64,000 nt of DNA, from assembly GCA_021234155.1 (NCBI GenBank), contig JAJEKV010000239.1, positions 124,001 to 188,000 on the forward strand, given 5' to 3'. Of this stretch, positions 46,002 to 56,839 are shown one piece after another. Numbering within the stretch: the first letter of the stretch is position 1; every line of letters starts with the position of its first letter. Both the position numbers and the translations under genes were made by a program. The notes under the pieces were generated by a model that made no database searches, had not been told where the DNA came from, and saw nothing but the letters and a program-made list of their open reading frames with translations. This DNA is from Isoetes taiwanensis (lineage: Eukaryota > Streptophyta > Lycopodiopsida > Isoetales > Isoetaceae).

Positions 46002-47070
46002 GACATAACAGTCCCAGATTATATGTACAACACGGGGTGCATTACAGGGCCAATTGGTTGTTATAAGCTGCGATGTGTTAACGATTGCAGTCTTTCTTCC
46101 TCGTACTTGGTTAGAACTGCACGGGAAGAGAGGTCGTTAGCGGAAAGGAGGACTGTCAATGCAGAACCTTTCGACTATGAAAGATTTTGCATGTTTGATC
46201 AAAACAACCTATTTTTTATTGTTCATGGTGATTGCACGAAACTAGTCGGGAAGGTGAAGCCGCAGGACTTCACGTTGGTACTTGCAGACCTACCCTACGG
46301 CTTCAAGCTAAAAGATAGCCGCTATGACGACCAGCTCTTTAAATTTCCCAAGTTCAATGCTTTTATTGATGGCATCAGCGATTCAACGACCAAGCAAGCG
46401 CTTTGTTGTGTTCCATTCTAGCATGCAGGCTGGCCTGGTGGAATCTGCTTTTAAAAACCACTTCGGTTTCCCAGTTCAGGTAGGATATGAAAACCTAGTC
46501 TGGTAAGACTTATTCCAGAATACAGTTGCTCTGCACTTTGTTTTATCTTTCTAGTTCTTCTTTGTGCTAATCTCTTCAACTATGTTTCGTATTCCGGAAT
46601 AGAATTACTTTAGTTCTAGTTTTCAAACCCGTTTTCTTGTTTTTTTCTTTTTGTTATTCGCACTTTTAAATATTTTCTTTGGGTACAAAACGAACATCGC
46701 TTATCATATTGAGGACCAAGGTTGCTTTCGGCAAGATGGAGTACCATCATGTTGCTTACTGGAGTTTTGACGGGAAGAGAACCATGGAGCACTTCAACAC
46801 CGCACCGCGGAATTTTTCGAACGTCTTAAAGTTTCCAGCGGTCTTACGTAAATTGCAGGATCCAAGTGCACAAGGTAGGATAGTAAATCACTATCAGAAA
46901 CCACAAAAGCTCATCAACCATCTCCTGGACATGTTCTCGTGTCCAGGAGATTAGTTATGATGCTTTTTTACGTCTCAGTACTACCATTGCTTGTGTAATT
47001 GTGTAGCCGTGGACATTGACAAGGAGGTCATAAATTTTGTGAGGATGAGATTTGGGCCTTACCTACTTTT
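46002..47070 (+). pseudogene. DNA methylase N-4/N-6-like (beta-type amino-methyltransferase), broken
   Basis: The frame from 46002 reads SDITVPDYMYNTG and, further on, 'LFFIVHGDCTKLVGKVKP' and 'LVLADLPYGFKL' (46284-46304), the catalytic (D/N)PPY-like motif IV with Leu for the first Pro. After a one-base frame change near 46390 come 'RFVVFHSSMQAGLVESAF' and 'NLVW'. A GTAAGA donor at about 46503 and an intron of about 180 bp lead to GG-YKTN (LVWYKTN across the junction). Then 'YWSFDGKRTMEHFNTAPRN', 'NHYQKPQKLINHLLDMFSCPGD', and after more frame breaks 'VAVDIDKEVINFVRMRF' (47006-47060). The order DPPY then target region then QKP..PGD/AdoMet half is that of beta-class N6-adenine/N4-cytosine methylases. 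The 5' part appears cut off by the chromovirus. Presence of an intron argues for a resident nuclear gene, not contamination. Confidence 0.7.
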
Positions 47071-47962
47071 ACACCATGAAAATCAAGAGTTAGGAGCCAA
47101 GTCTTCATCCGATTATGTTAAGTCGACGTTCTCGGAGATATAGCCTCCTTTCACAAGCTCACTAGGCGGCGAGGCCACTTTTGCAGAGGCGAAGAAGTAG
47201 CTAAAGCTACTATTCCAGAGAACAAGGAAGTAGCAAAAATTGATAAGTCTCCAGTAAAGGAGCAGACGGCAGAGAAAGATAGTGCCCCAAGAGCAAGAAA
47301 AATGATGAGGATTATGATGTAGATATGTTTGACTTTTTTCATGCTAAATTATTTATTATTTACTACAATGAATCGCCAATATTGATGTACTGAAGTTTTT
47401 TTAAAAACTAAAATTATTCTTTTTTCCTATTTTGGTGTTCTTTTTGTCTTAATTTTAGTCTTTTCAGATGCTTAAATTTTGTCCTCCTTTTAATTTTCTT
47501 TCCACAAATACAAAGTTGTCACCTAATGATGGCTCTAAATGCAAGGGAAAAAAAAAACCGAACCTCTTCAAATTCTCAACAACTTTCAAAAGAGGTCAAT
47601 TTCAGAAATGTGGTGTTTTTTAAAAGGGAATCTTTGAAACGGGAGTGCTGCAACACTTCCGTTTAATTTGCAACATTGTTGAAAGCAAGCAAGCAATCAA
47701 GATCTGCCATATGCATGCAAGTAAGATCTGCCAAAGGAGTGCCAAAGTCGAATTCCTTTCTCTGCAATGCAAACAATATGAGTTCCTTCCCGTGCAAGCA
47801 TCGCTCCCCCAGATGTATGCAATGCAATGCATGCATGCATGATCTGCCAGATGTGTTGGCTAGTCCAAATCAGCAAAAGAGCCTAAGCTTTGTCCTCATC
47901 CCCAAAATCTCAGCCATCATTGCCTCCTTCCATTCTCTACTATTTTCAGATTCAATAGCTTG
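47071..47962. other. Spacer between methylase-like gene and copia remnant
   Basis: AT-rich, with some ATGCATGC palindromes and GATCTGCCA words (47700-47850). May hold the methylase 3' flank. No domain seen. Confidence 0.35.
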
Positions 47963-48625
47963 CTAAAATGTTTGCGAGACATCTTTTAGCAACACTAAGA
48001 CGTTAAGTATTTCTTCTTCCATTTGTAATCTTTTTCTTTCTCCTGTATTTGATCCCCCATAATCATCAATATTCTGTTTTGCTTCATCTTTCAGTCTCTC
48101 AACTTTTGTTTGTTTCTTTATTTTAACAGTGATCTCAAGCTGCCATGGCATGCCCTCAACTTGGTCGATCACGTTTCGGCAATTTTTTATGTCTTTTCGG
48201 GTTTAAAAATATCATTTTATCTTCTCCATCTTCATTATTGTTATCATTCTTGGCCGGTGAACTTATGCCTTATCATTTCTATTGTAGATGCCATTTTCTC
48301 CATCATAAATAGTCTTTGACTTCTTGTACTCTTTATAGAGCATAGACTCCTCAAGAATTACGTCTTTTTTGTTCAAACATTTTGAATGCTTTATTTTCAG
48401 TATCATAACCTACTAGAAAGGCCATGAGCTCCATCGACCAATTTCCGGCTACTTTCTTCATGTACATGAGCATAGCCAAGACACCCAAAAACTTTGAATC
48501 TTGCAAGGTATATTTGAGCCTTTTTAATTTCAAAGTTCATCTGGTAATTTACCTAAAATATTTGTGCTTGAAAGTCTATTTTGAATGTATTTGGCAGTAT
48601 TCACAACCTCCTACTATAAATAGAT

Positions 48626-49623
48626 GGGAAAATTGTAAAAATGCCCTTATATTTTTTCATATTTGTCATAATGCCCCTATATTTGTTATATTTGTTAAAA
48701 TGCTATTGTTACTCGCCGTTTCGTACTTCTGCGCAAATTGATTAATTACTTCGTGTGCCTAAGTTACACTTATCATAAGCTTCACCAAGGTAGCAAATTG
48801 TGAAGGTGTGACAGATGGTAGTATAGCTGCCTATTGCAGGAAGGAGACTCAGAACCCAAGCTCCAGGAGACCCAATTATGGCTATGGAGAAATTGTACTG
48901 GATATATCAGCAGGGAGACTCTTCATGGAGGCTCTTCATGGATACCCAGTTCATATCGGCGGATTGAGGTTCTCATATGACAGTATAATCCAGCCTCTAA
49001 GGATACCTAATAGGCTGGAGGTTACAGATGAAATTCGCAGGTATGGAACAAAAAGTTCCTGCAAACTCAAAGTCCAGGATCTGTGGCAAATCCCCAGGAT
49101 CTGTGGCAAATCCAAACTGAAGAATAGATTTTTTTTGCCAAGTCCTATTCGAATCGTGGGCATTAAACGGACTCCTTTGAAGTACTTTGCATTAGGATAG
49201 CTTAAATCCACCTAAGGACAAACTAATTTTCCTTCAGCAATGCCTTTTTCCTTGAGTTGGATCATCATAACTAGTTTTAATCTCTCTGTTATTCTTGCAA
49301 ATCAAATGCACAAAGTGTCGGATTTGATAAAATACAGTGATCTTAGTGCCGATTTTGCACAAAAATAGGATCGAAATATGAAGCTCGACCGCCTGCTGAT
49401 GAAGAACAGAAGGTACAACTCAAAAAATCAGATCCTAAGCAACCCAAATCGATTATATATAACGAGAACAGCGAAGAACCAGGCAAATTTGACAACCCAA
49501 AAGCTTTGCTACAGCGGAACAGGTTTGCTTCTGGTGAGCAGGTTTCTTGGTAGAGGGGTAATGAAAATACAAGGGCATTTCGATAATTACATTAAAATAC
49601 AAGGGCATTTATACAATTTTCCC
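48626..49623. mobile_element. Mutator-like element (non-autonomous MULE), 998 bp, 9-bp target duplication
   Basis: Perfect 9-bp duplication TAAATAGAT at 48617-48625 and 49624-49632. The ends are long inverted repeats starting GGGAAAATTGTA(A/T)AAATGCCC, each with two ATGCCC(T/C)T(A/G)TATTT words over about 65 bp. The insertion splits the copia integrase exactly between GLPIYL and EVVNTA, confirming that the MULE is younger. No transposase is visible. The interior carries an open frame (48808-49200), so it may be a gene-fragment-carrying MULE. Confidence 0.9.
48808..49200 (+). CDS. Open frame inside the MULE, unknown family
   Basis: 130 codons, less AT-rich than the flanks, with words 'NYGYGEIVLDISAGRLF', 'GYPVHIGGLRFSYDSIIQPLR' and 'TDEIRRYGTKSSCKL'. 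Two short direct duplications lie in it: GAGACTCTTCATGGA-type near 48915-48942 and CAGGATCTGTGGCAAATCC at 49075-49113. No family was recognised. It may be captured host coding sequence (as in Pack-MULEs) or chance. No intron boundaries could be shown. Confidence 0.3.
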   Translation: MTDGSIAAYCRKETQNPSSRRPNYGYGEIVLDISAGRLFMEALHGYPVHIGGLRFSYDSIIQPLRIPNRLEVTDEIRRYGTKSSCKLKVQDLWQIPRICGKSKLKNRFFLPSPIRIVGIKRTPLKYFALG

Positions 49624-51080
49624 TAAATAGATTGGCAAGCCCATATGTTGCAGCACTGCTCTAGCATATAAAACTGTTTCTTTTTTTTTTGAGTTACGCG
49701 TTTTGTTTGTGGATTGTGGATTCATGTTAGTTGCCTAGCAATCCCATGCAATTTATAAAATGCCCTAAGCCTGTCAGATAAGTATTTTCTCCCTCAAGCA
49801 CTCCTTAGACATTTTAGATTTTTCCTTATTTCTCTCACTTTTAGATAAAAAATCTATTCTATTGTATTTCTTGCTTTTAGATAAAAAAATCTTTCAAGAC
49901 ATCAAAAGTTTCGTAACATCTGCACCTTCTGTTATAGTCAACTACAAACGTCAAATATATCTCTTTCCGGCCCTACTCGTTACATTAATTGGGCCACATA
50001 AATATGAATGCATTAATTCCAAAACATCATTAGGTCTCTTCCCAAGCTTTGCAAATGGCAGGCTTGAATGCTTGTTTAACATGCATCCATAGCAGAATTT
50101 TCTCTTAAAGACTTCACTCATTTTTCTTTTAATTCTCTTTCTTTTTAAAACGAAAAGGTCGATATTCTTCATGTGTGTAAGCCAGGACATCATGCTACAA
50201 TTACATTTGTATTCTCATCCAATACAACATTATTCACAAAGTACTCAAGTTTAAATTCAAATAAGTTCCCAACATGCATGGCTAGAAATTGATTTAATTA
50301 TTTCTCAAGACTTTATATACTCACTTGTCAAAAAATACGGACAAAGCTAAGATCTACCAGGCGGTTATTAAAGACTAAGTTTTTAATGATATTAGCCACA
50401 AAGAAACATGATTTAATTCTCTTGGACTTTCTTCAAGACCTGCATGGTTGCAACATTCCTTCTGTTTTGGCATTTGCAACCCCCATCTCCTAGTTTCACT
50501 TTTCTCGTACATGCACTCCTTGTTTTAAGCAAGTTAGCACTTCTTGCTATGCTTTTCTCTACTCCACTATTGTGCACATACTCTTTTTCATAATTGGCAA
50601 GTAAAGCACAATTTTTTACCTCACAATCTCTTCATCATCTTCAGCGTCTTCTCTACCGCAATATTAAATCTGGATGTATCTCCTCTTTTACCTTCTCTTC
50701 CTCTTAAGGATGCTCTACCTCTGTCTCATGCTCATTTGCTCCCTTCCCCTACCAATTCCCTTAGGTGAAGGACATGCGCTAGTATAGTGTCCCATACCAC
50801 CACAAGTATAGTAGCTCACCATCCTTTTTGATCCATTAGGGCAATTGATCTTTATATGTCCTATTTCTCTGAATAGATGACATGGACCCAAAGATCAGTT
50901 TCCATCCTTGTCATTTTTGTTTTTTAACTCGTTTTCGGCCCTACTCCTTTTGCCATTAAGACCTTCGATACTCTTTTCTAATTTATGTTTGTGCTAGTCT
51001 TTAAGCATGTTCCATGTCCTGCAACTGTTCTAATCAATGTAGACAAAGTTCTCATATTCTAGAGATACGTAAAATTTTCA

Positions 51081-51440
51081 AATTCTAACATTCTCAGCTC
51101 TTTCCGAAGAATACCTATCTGAGATGAGTTTTTTTCCTGATAATTCTTCACAAAATAATTGCCATTTCAAGTGCTCATGATATTGGATGCTACTTTAACA
51201 CATGATAGTAGCTCTAACTTGACCGATCTTATACTCATTATTTTCAGCGGAACTATCAAATTTAGGGAGAAGCTTACCTGGCTTGTTTTTGAGTTGAATG
51301 CTACTCTCATCATACGCCTTTTGTTTTTAGTTATTTGAACTTCTACACCATTGTCTCCAGTTTATTCTCTAGGTTAAATAAGGTTCCAGAGATTTTTAAA
51401 CATCAGTACCTCCTTCATATTCTCCTTATTTTTTCCTACT
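51081..51440. other. Flank of copia remnant, nothing defined
   Basis: May include further gag sequence on the minus strand (a weak QLKNKPGKLLPKFDSS-like stretch near 51280-51230). No LTR boundary found. Confidence 0.3.
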
Positions 51441-51600
51441 TATCTAGTACCATTACTTCAAAGGTTTTTCCTTTGAAAACCTTTTCGAGGCGGGGTGTTT
51501 TAATCCTAGTAGTAATGGTTGTACTAGCCCATTGTATGGTTCTCGGCCTCTTGGTCTTAGTGGACATTAAAAATCTATTCTATTCTATTCTATTATATTC
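51441..51600 (+). repeat. Retroelement 3' tail with TTCTA repeats (copy 2)
   Basis: Plus-strand counterpart of 3480-3600 and the most complete copy: GTAGTAATGGTTGTACTAGCC, CTCTTGGTCTTAGTGGACATT, then four TTCTA units. Likely the 3' end of a LINE or SINE family, truncated at 5'. Confidence 0.55.
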
Positions 51601-51785
51601 CGTCCTAAAAATTCTTTTGGCCTTGAACTCATCAACTGAATTCAATAGTGTTGTTCTAAAACGGTTGGCATGTTAGCAAGCTCGACACCTTGTTAGATTA
51701 ATTGTTGATCCTTTCAAACTTCTCTGACTAGAACTCAATACTTCAATATGTCAACCACTTTCTTAATTTAGTTATTCACCTTGCA
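51601..51785. other. Short spacer, nothing recognised
   Basis: No feature beyond a weak open frame. Confidence 0.3.
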
Positions 51786-52141
51786 TCCGTAAGGTAGCTT
51801 GGTTGGTGTGGCTGATTTAGGCGGCGGCGATTGTGGATCTTTTAGGGATTGACTGGAAGCCTCTCCGATTCCTCTGACTTCGGTACAAGCTATTTCAAAG
51901 CTTTACGTATTCAGGGATTAGTAGAGAGGAATTTTGCAATTTGGCGGGACTTCTTGGGGTGTTGTAGATGGTGATGGTGGGTTTTGCAAAGTAAAAGTTG
52001 CGGTTTTTCTGTGAGTTTATTGTGGAGTGTCGAGGTATCGCTGTCTCTTTGGGGCAGTTCTCCTTCCTCCTCACTTGCTTTGTAACATTACCATTCTTTT
52101 AATATATTGATGACACAGTTCTTCAAAAAAAAAAAAAAAAC
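51786..52141 (+). mobile_element. Truncated L1-type LINE 3' end with poly-A
   Basis: GC-richer than the flanks. It ends CTTTTAATATATTGATGACACAG followed by TTCTTC and sixteen A residues (52126-52141). The 'TTTTAATA..TTGATGA' word just before poly-A is usual at plant L1 3' ends. A target duplication was not resolved. It could also be a retroposed mRNA. Confidence 0.5.
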
Positions 52142-55100
52142 ACTTATTCAAATGATTCAATGGTCCGATGAACAATAATTCAATGGTACCCAAATGAACG
52201 ATGGCGATTCATAATTCATATGTTTTATTAGAATTTAAGACATTGTCTCACCAGATCACGCCTAGGATTACCTATATCTTAATTAATTTGAATGCTCATT
52301 GATAGTGTTTCAAAATCCTATTCTCATCCTTATCCATTTCATAGCCTATCGTCATTCTATACTGTTTCTGATTGGCACTTGGCCCAACAATATCTGACAC
52401 GCCAATTGCAAATGATATCCCTTTCGAACCATTGAAGGAAAAAGCACTAATTTGTGACTACATAATATGTTGAATAAATAAAACCTAGGCTAAAGATATT
52501 AACTTCATATGCATTTCCAATGTGGTCTTGCAAGGGCTTCAAAGAAATCTCTTCTATATACGACTTGAGATCAAGCTCGGTCGGATGGAAAGATGCATTT
52601 AATGCGGTTTTCATGAAGAATAGCAAATCATTATTCAAATTATCAAAACATACGATCTAACCATTAACTATTCTCCATTCATCTATTCTAGCTCCCATGC
52701 CTTTCTCGCAAAGAAATCGATGGCTCCATACATAGACTTATCATGATTTCTTTCTTATCACCTATTTTATTTGATACAAAATTATATTTATGCTATAGGA
52801 AATGGTACTAATCCATCAACTTCGGCCTTCGGCGTCCAAAACTTTAATTGCTGATAATCAAAGTTTCAGGCATAATTAATACATCACCTTCATTAACCCA
52901 CATGAAATACCATACAAATCCATGCTTCCAAGACCTAATCATGTCACAAAAGCATAAATCCATAGAGCAAAATTTATATGCATAAGATACATGACAGATT
53001 TGAACTATTTCCAGCATGTTATAAAAATTGGTCTCTAACATAAGTGGTAAATGTCTTTCATGGTTAAGATGCTATTTTATATCTCTTAGTTCTAAACTTA
53101 AGAAGCGGTATTGGCCTATGACTGGATCAAAGGTTCGGCCAACATTTATGGGGTAATTTCTTTAGTTTGCTATATGATTAACTCCATATAATAGTCATGG
53201 CTATGTGAATGTGTTAATATGTAATTGTTAGCGACTATATTGTACCACTTTTTTATGGTTGTAGTTTCTATTTTGCTTTGTAGACTTTCGGATCATGGTG
53301 AGGGATTCCATGGTATCTCTCACATTAAAGATAAACATTTTTCTTGCCATAAATTCTTGTACGGATCAATTCGTGTAAAAGCGGACAATAAAGAAAAACA
53401 CCATATGCACTAAAAGCTTTGAAACAAAAACCATTTTAATAGTTCGCCCCCCTCCGAGATGAGGCAACGAAAAACAAAAGCGGAGGAATCGAACCTCCCA
53501 TTAGAACCTATTTGGTTTGCACATCGTGTTGCAACTAAGTTTCTAATATAGGTTCACGAGACCTAAATTCGAATTTGCAAAAGTGCTTTCAAATCTATAA
53601 TTTTCTAAAAATTGATCTCGTGCCTCCATGTATCACATGCTTGGCCTTCCAAGAACCGACCCGCTCTGCTTAAATGTCATGTAAATTTGAATTAGAGTGA
53701 TTTGTCTGACGTTCCTAGGCCTTGTACCCGACCCAAAATTTGACCTGCACAGAGCATAGGGTGGAGCCAATTTCACACTAAAAGAAAGAATATAAGCCAA
53801 ACAGTGGCTTCATAGATAACATGATTGGATCTTATTCCACTCACCTACACGCTCCATGGCTCCAAGTTGGCTTCTTCACTATCTGGCCATAGTAGCTCCT
53901 GAGAATCGGCATGCATATTTAGAATCAGAGCTCGTGTCTTCATTTGACACCTCGCAATTGTAGCCCAAGCAAATCCCTTCCTTCAACCATTAAAACACCA
54001 AGCACGAAAAAGGACTCAAGAAAAAAGTTTCTCAAATTTAGAAATCAAAATCCTCAAAACCCCGTATTTATATGACTATACGTACAATGGCACATCAAAT
54101 TTTTTGAATACCCTCCTGCAATACGAAGATGATAGTACAAACTTTAAGACTATGTGAATGCGTGAATATGACATAGAATTGAATTAAATTTTATACAAAT
54201 GAAAGCATCTTTCAAGAAAAGAAGTAAACTAGTCAAAAGCACTTTTGCTTACTTTGCCTAGCAATCATTCTTCAATTTTTGTAAAACTAGGTTCAAGGTA
54301 ATAAACATGGTGCAACAAGTGATAGAACATACGAAGACTTGCAAGGAGCATTTAAGCTAATAGATTTTTAGGTATTTATATGTAACTGTCGTTCCAGTGT
54401 TGTATGTTGCTACCATGGTAACTGCAAGCTTAATGTAGCACGAAACATGATATATATAGAAACATGCAAGCTTTCTTATGCATCTGCAAACTTATGTGCG
54501 CATAGACTTACCAACTTTTCATAAGTCTCTTTGATAGCTCCTTCCAACCCCTTAAATGATGTAGGAACAATTGCTTCAGTTCTTGCAAAGGCCTTGTTTA
54601 TGGCTTGTGCTCATCCCAGCTCACGGCCACTTTTTGGCACCCCTGGACAAGAGACAATCATATAAGACAAATGATAGAGTTTTCATATAAGACAAAAAGA
54701 ACAATTTACAACATAGCTAAATTGCGCTCCGACTTTAAGAGTCGGTGCAAATGTTCCACTAACCCATCCAACCGCGGGTTTCTTCATTTTCCTTGTGACA
54801 ACGCATCCACTAAGAAATGTTCATCTCGCGCCTCAGAGCTTCCCAAGTACGACTATCATTTTAATGTGCATAAATTTGGAATAGCTTATTTATCTATAAT
54901 GCCATCATGTTTGACATAATTCATGATAATGACCTCACGGAATATTGTGAAATCATAAAATATGAATTGAAGTTGATCTGGATATCCATCACCTCCTATG
55001 GCCAATCTCTGTAGATCCAAAATAACTATTTTGCCACATAAGAATGTCCAAACGGTACCGAGGGAAGAGGAGCTTCAATAACATGCAAACCTTCATAAAT

Positions 55101-55629
55101 AGCATCCAAGTGACACGAGCAAAAAGTACATTGTACATTTCATTTGACATCCTCCTACTGTACATATAAGTTAGTCAATGCACAATGATATAATGTACGG
55201 ACGGATAACATGGAAGAAAATGCATTATGTAACGGCGGACAAAATACAAAGTGTGTAGAAGGAGACAAAGCGAGAATTGCAAATGAATTTATGAAAGAAA
55301 AGCAAATACAGTTTATAGATTTTGAAACAAATCCAACACTTCGAGACAATTACAAGCCGATGGATGATGTTACCTATGGTTCGGTTGTATCACCAATTTT
55401 GAAAATACCGGTTTGAATACCACCTTGTTGTTGGCATGTGCATATGGTTTTAACTTCATTGTATTAGCTTCGGATATGTCTTTAGCTTCTTTATATTAGC
55501 CCGGGTGCATCTTCACCCAAGATCCTCTTGACAAAACCAATCTACAAAACTGAAGCAAAACATTGAAGAAAAAAACTTGGCTCCACACCATAATATAGCT
55601 CCGCACCACTTGAAAATCCAAACTTCGGC
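52142..55629. other. Long AT-rich stretch without a recognisable gene
   Basis: Short frames only (for example 52638-52447 minus, 54605-54919 plus), none with a family signature. A tRNA-like B-box is noted separately at 53478-53545. 55210-55416 (plus) is open for 68 codons, but nothing is recognised in it. Confidence 0.35.
53478..53545 (-). repeat. tRNA-like sequence, B-box present
   Basis: The minus strand holds GGTTCGATTCCTCC, a perfect B-box with a GGAGG/CCTCC T stem. The 5' half (AGTTGCAACACGATG) is only weakly A-box-like, so this is a degenerate SINE head or tRNA relic. Confidence 0.35.
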
Positions 55630-55770
55630 CAAGCAAATGAAGTCCCACTAGATGGGTCGGATTTTAGAACATATAATGAAGCTCATAGCTTAAATGCGAT
55701 CATTTATGCCCAAGAAAAATCAAGTTCTCGGCGGATAAATCATCGAGTGCAATACCCGCTTTTGCATTTT
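55630..55770 (+). pseudogene. Possible FAR1-type DNA-binding domain remnant
   Basis: A plus frame reads 'NEVPLDGSDFRTYNEAHSLNAIIYA', then 'SSRRINHR'. This resembles the start of the FAR1 domain (P-x-x-G-x-x-F-x-x-x-x-x-A-x-x-x-Y-x-x-Y-A). The cysteine and histidine ligands further on could not be placed. FAR1 domains occur in MULE-derived transposases and in domesticated FHY3/FAR1 factors. Weak call. Confidence 0.25.
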
Positions 55771-56839
55771 TAAATTACCGCTTGTAGAAATATGATTATG
55801 GAATCATGTCCAAGATCCTCTTAACATAATCGTCTACAAAATTGAAGCACAACATTGAAGAAAACCTTGGCTCTAACGAGAAGAAAGAAGGTAAAGGAAT
55901 AGTCTGATTTGGTAGAGGCTTCAACGTAATCCAATATCAAGAGAAGTCGAAAAAAGAATGATGTTTGCTTGATCTATTCTATTATTCGGATGTATGGTTT
56001 GGTGTGAAACCTTATAAGAGTACCCGACCTTTGCTTTGAAGCAAAGTCTATCTTTCCATCCATTTTTGCACCAATAACTTAAGAGATAAAGGCCCAAATT
56101 GGAGGCATAATTATTGAGTCTTTTGATGAAAAGAATGTAGCAAGCAAGCCAGGGATATTGGAAGTTTTGGCCATCATAAGAAACGAGTGAGTGTTTTTAA
56201 GAACATCCTTGGAACTCGGGAATCTCCACTAGTTGTTTCTATGGGGCGGATGCATTATAGACCATCAATCGCTTGAGATGGATAATTTACGACATTCTAC
56301 ACATTCCAAGATTTGCATACAGAATAATAATACATAGATGGCAACGTTATGCAATTCACTATATTGCCTCGCATGAGACATATGACAACATAGAACTAGG
56401 AAGCAAAGTGCTTGAGTGCAAATTATTCATATGATCTACAATTGGCAATAACTTTTAGGCAAGTGGTTTGATCACATTATTCATATGGACTGTTTATCTA
56501 GCCATGTCGGGGCATCTTTGATGTTGCAAGTAAGGAGACTCGATGCTTGCAAAAGTGAGGAGATGTGAAATAATAAAAAGATTCAGGTAATCTGAAAGGC
56601 ATATGTAATATCGCATTACACTAAGCATGAAGGAAATTATACATGGGAAAAAAAACTCCACAATGTACTTAAATTGCTTTCCGTTTCTCAGCTCTTCTTT
56701 TGTAGCGGCGTCCATCCCTTCAATGAAGGCTTCAAAGGATGGAAGAGAAAATAAGGAATATATACATACCTTCTTGAAGAATCAAATCTGAATTCCAGCC
56801 TTAGGGTTCATGAATAACATTTTGGACAAAATGTTCAAA
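55771..56839. other. Spacer left of the L1 element
   Basis: No recognisable feature. The minus frame 56715-56494 has one hydrophobic segment and no known family. Confidence 0.3.

Larger units (their letters stand above)
47963..51080 (-). mobile_element. Ty1/copia retrotransposon remnant (gag end and integrase)
   Basis: On the minus strand, 50870-50790 encodes two CCHC zinc-knuckle-like motifs (CHLFREIGHIKINC and YTCGGMGHYTSAC), each with one Cys replaced. 50193-49951 has the GAG-pre-integrase/integrase start (CYGCMLNKHSSLPF, ELMHSYLCGPINVTSRAGKRY). Around 49910-49640 follow decayed core words such as AFYKLHGIARQLT and VLQHMGLP. After the inserted MULE come EVVNTAKYIQNRL (from 48617 down) and 'VAGNWSMELMAFLVGYDTENKAF' (48460-48370). 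No RT or RNase H was found, and no LTR pair was recognised. Both ends are therefore approximate. Confidence 0.8.

Noticed and set aside
46002-47070. Bacterial contamination as source of the methylase sequence
   Set aside because: It is joined to plant retroelements on both sides, AT-rich like the flanks, decayed, and contains a plausible spliceosomal intron.
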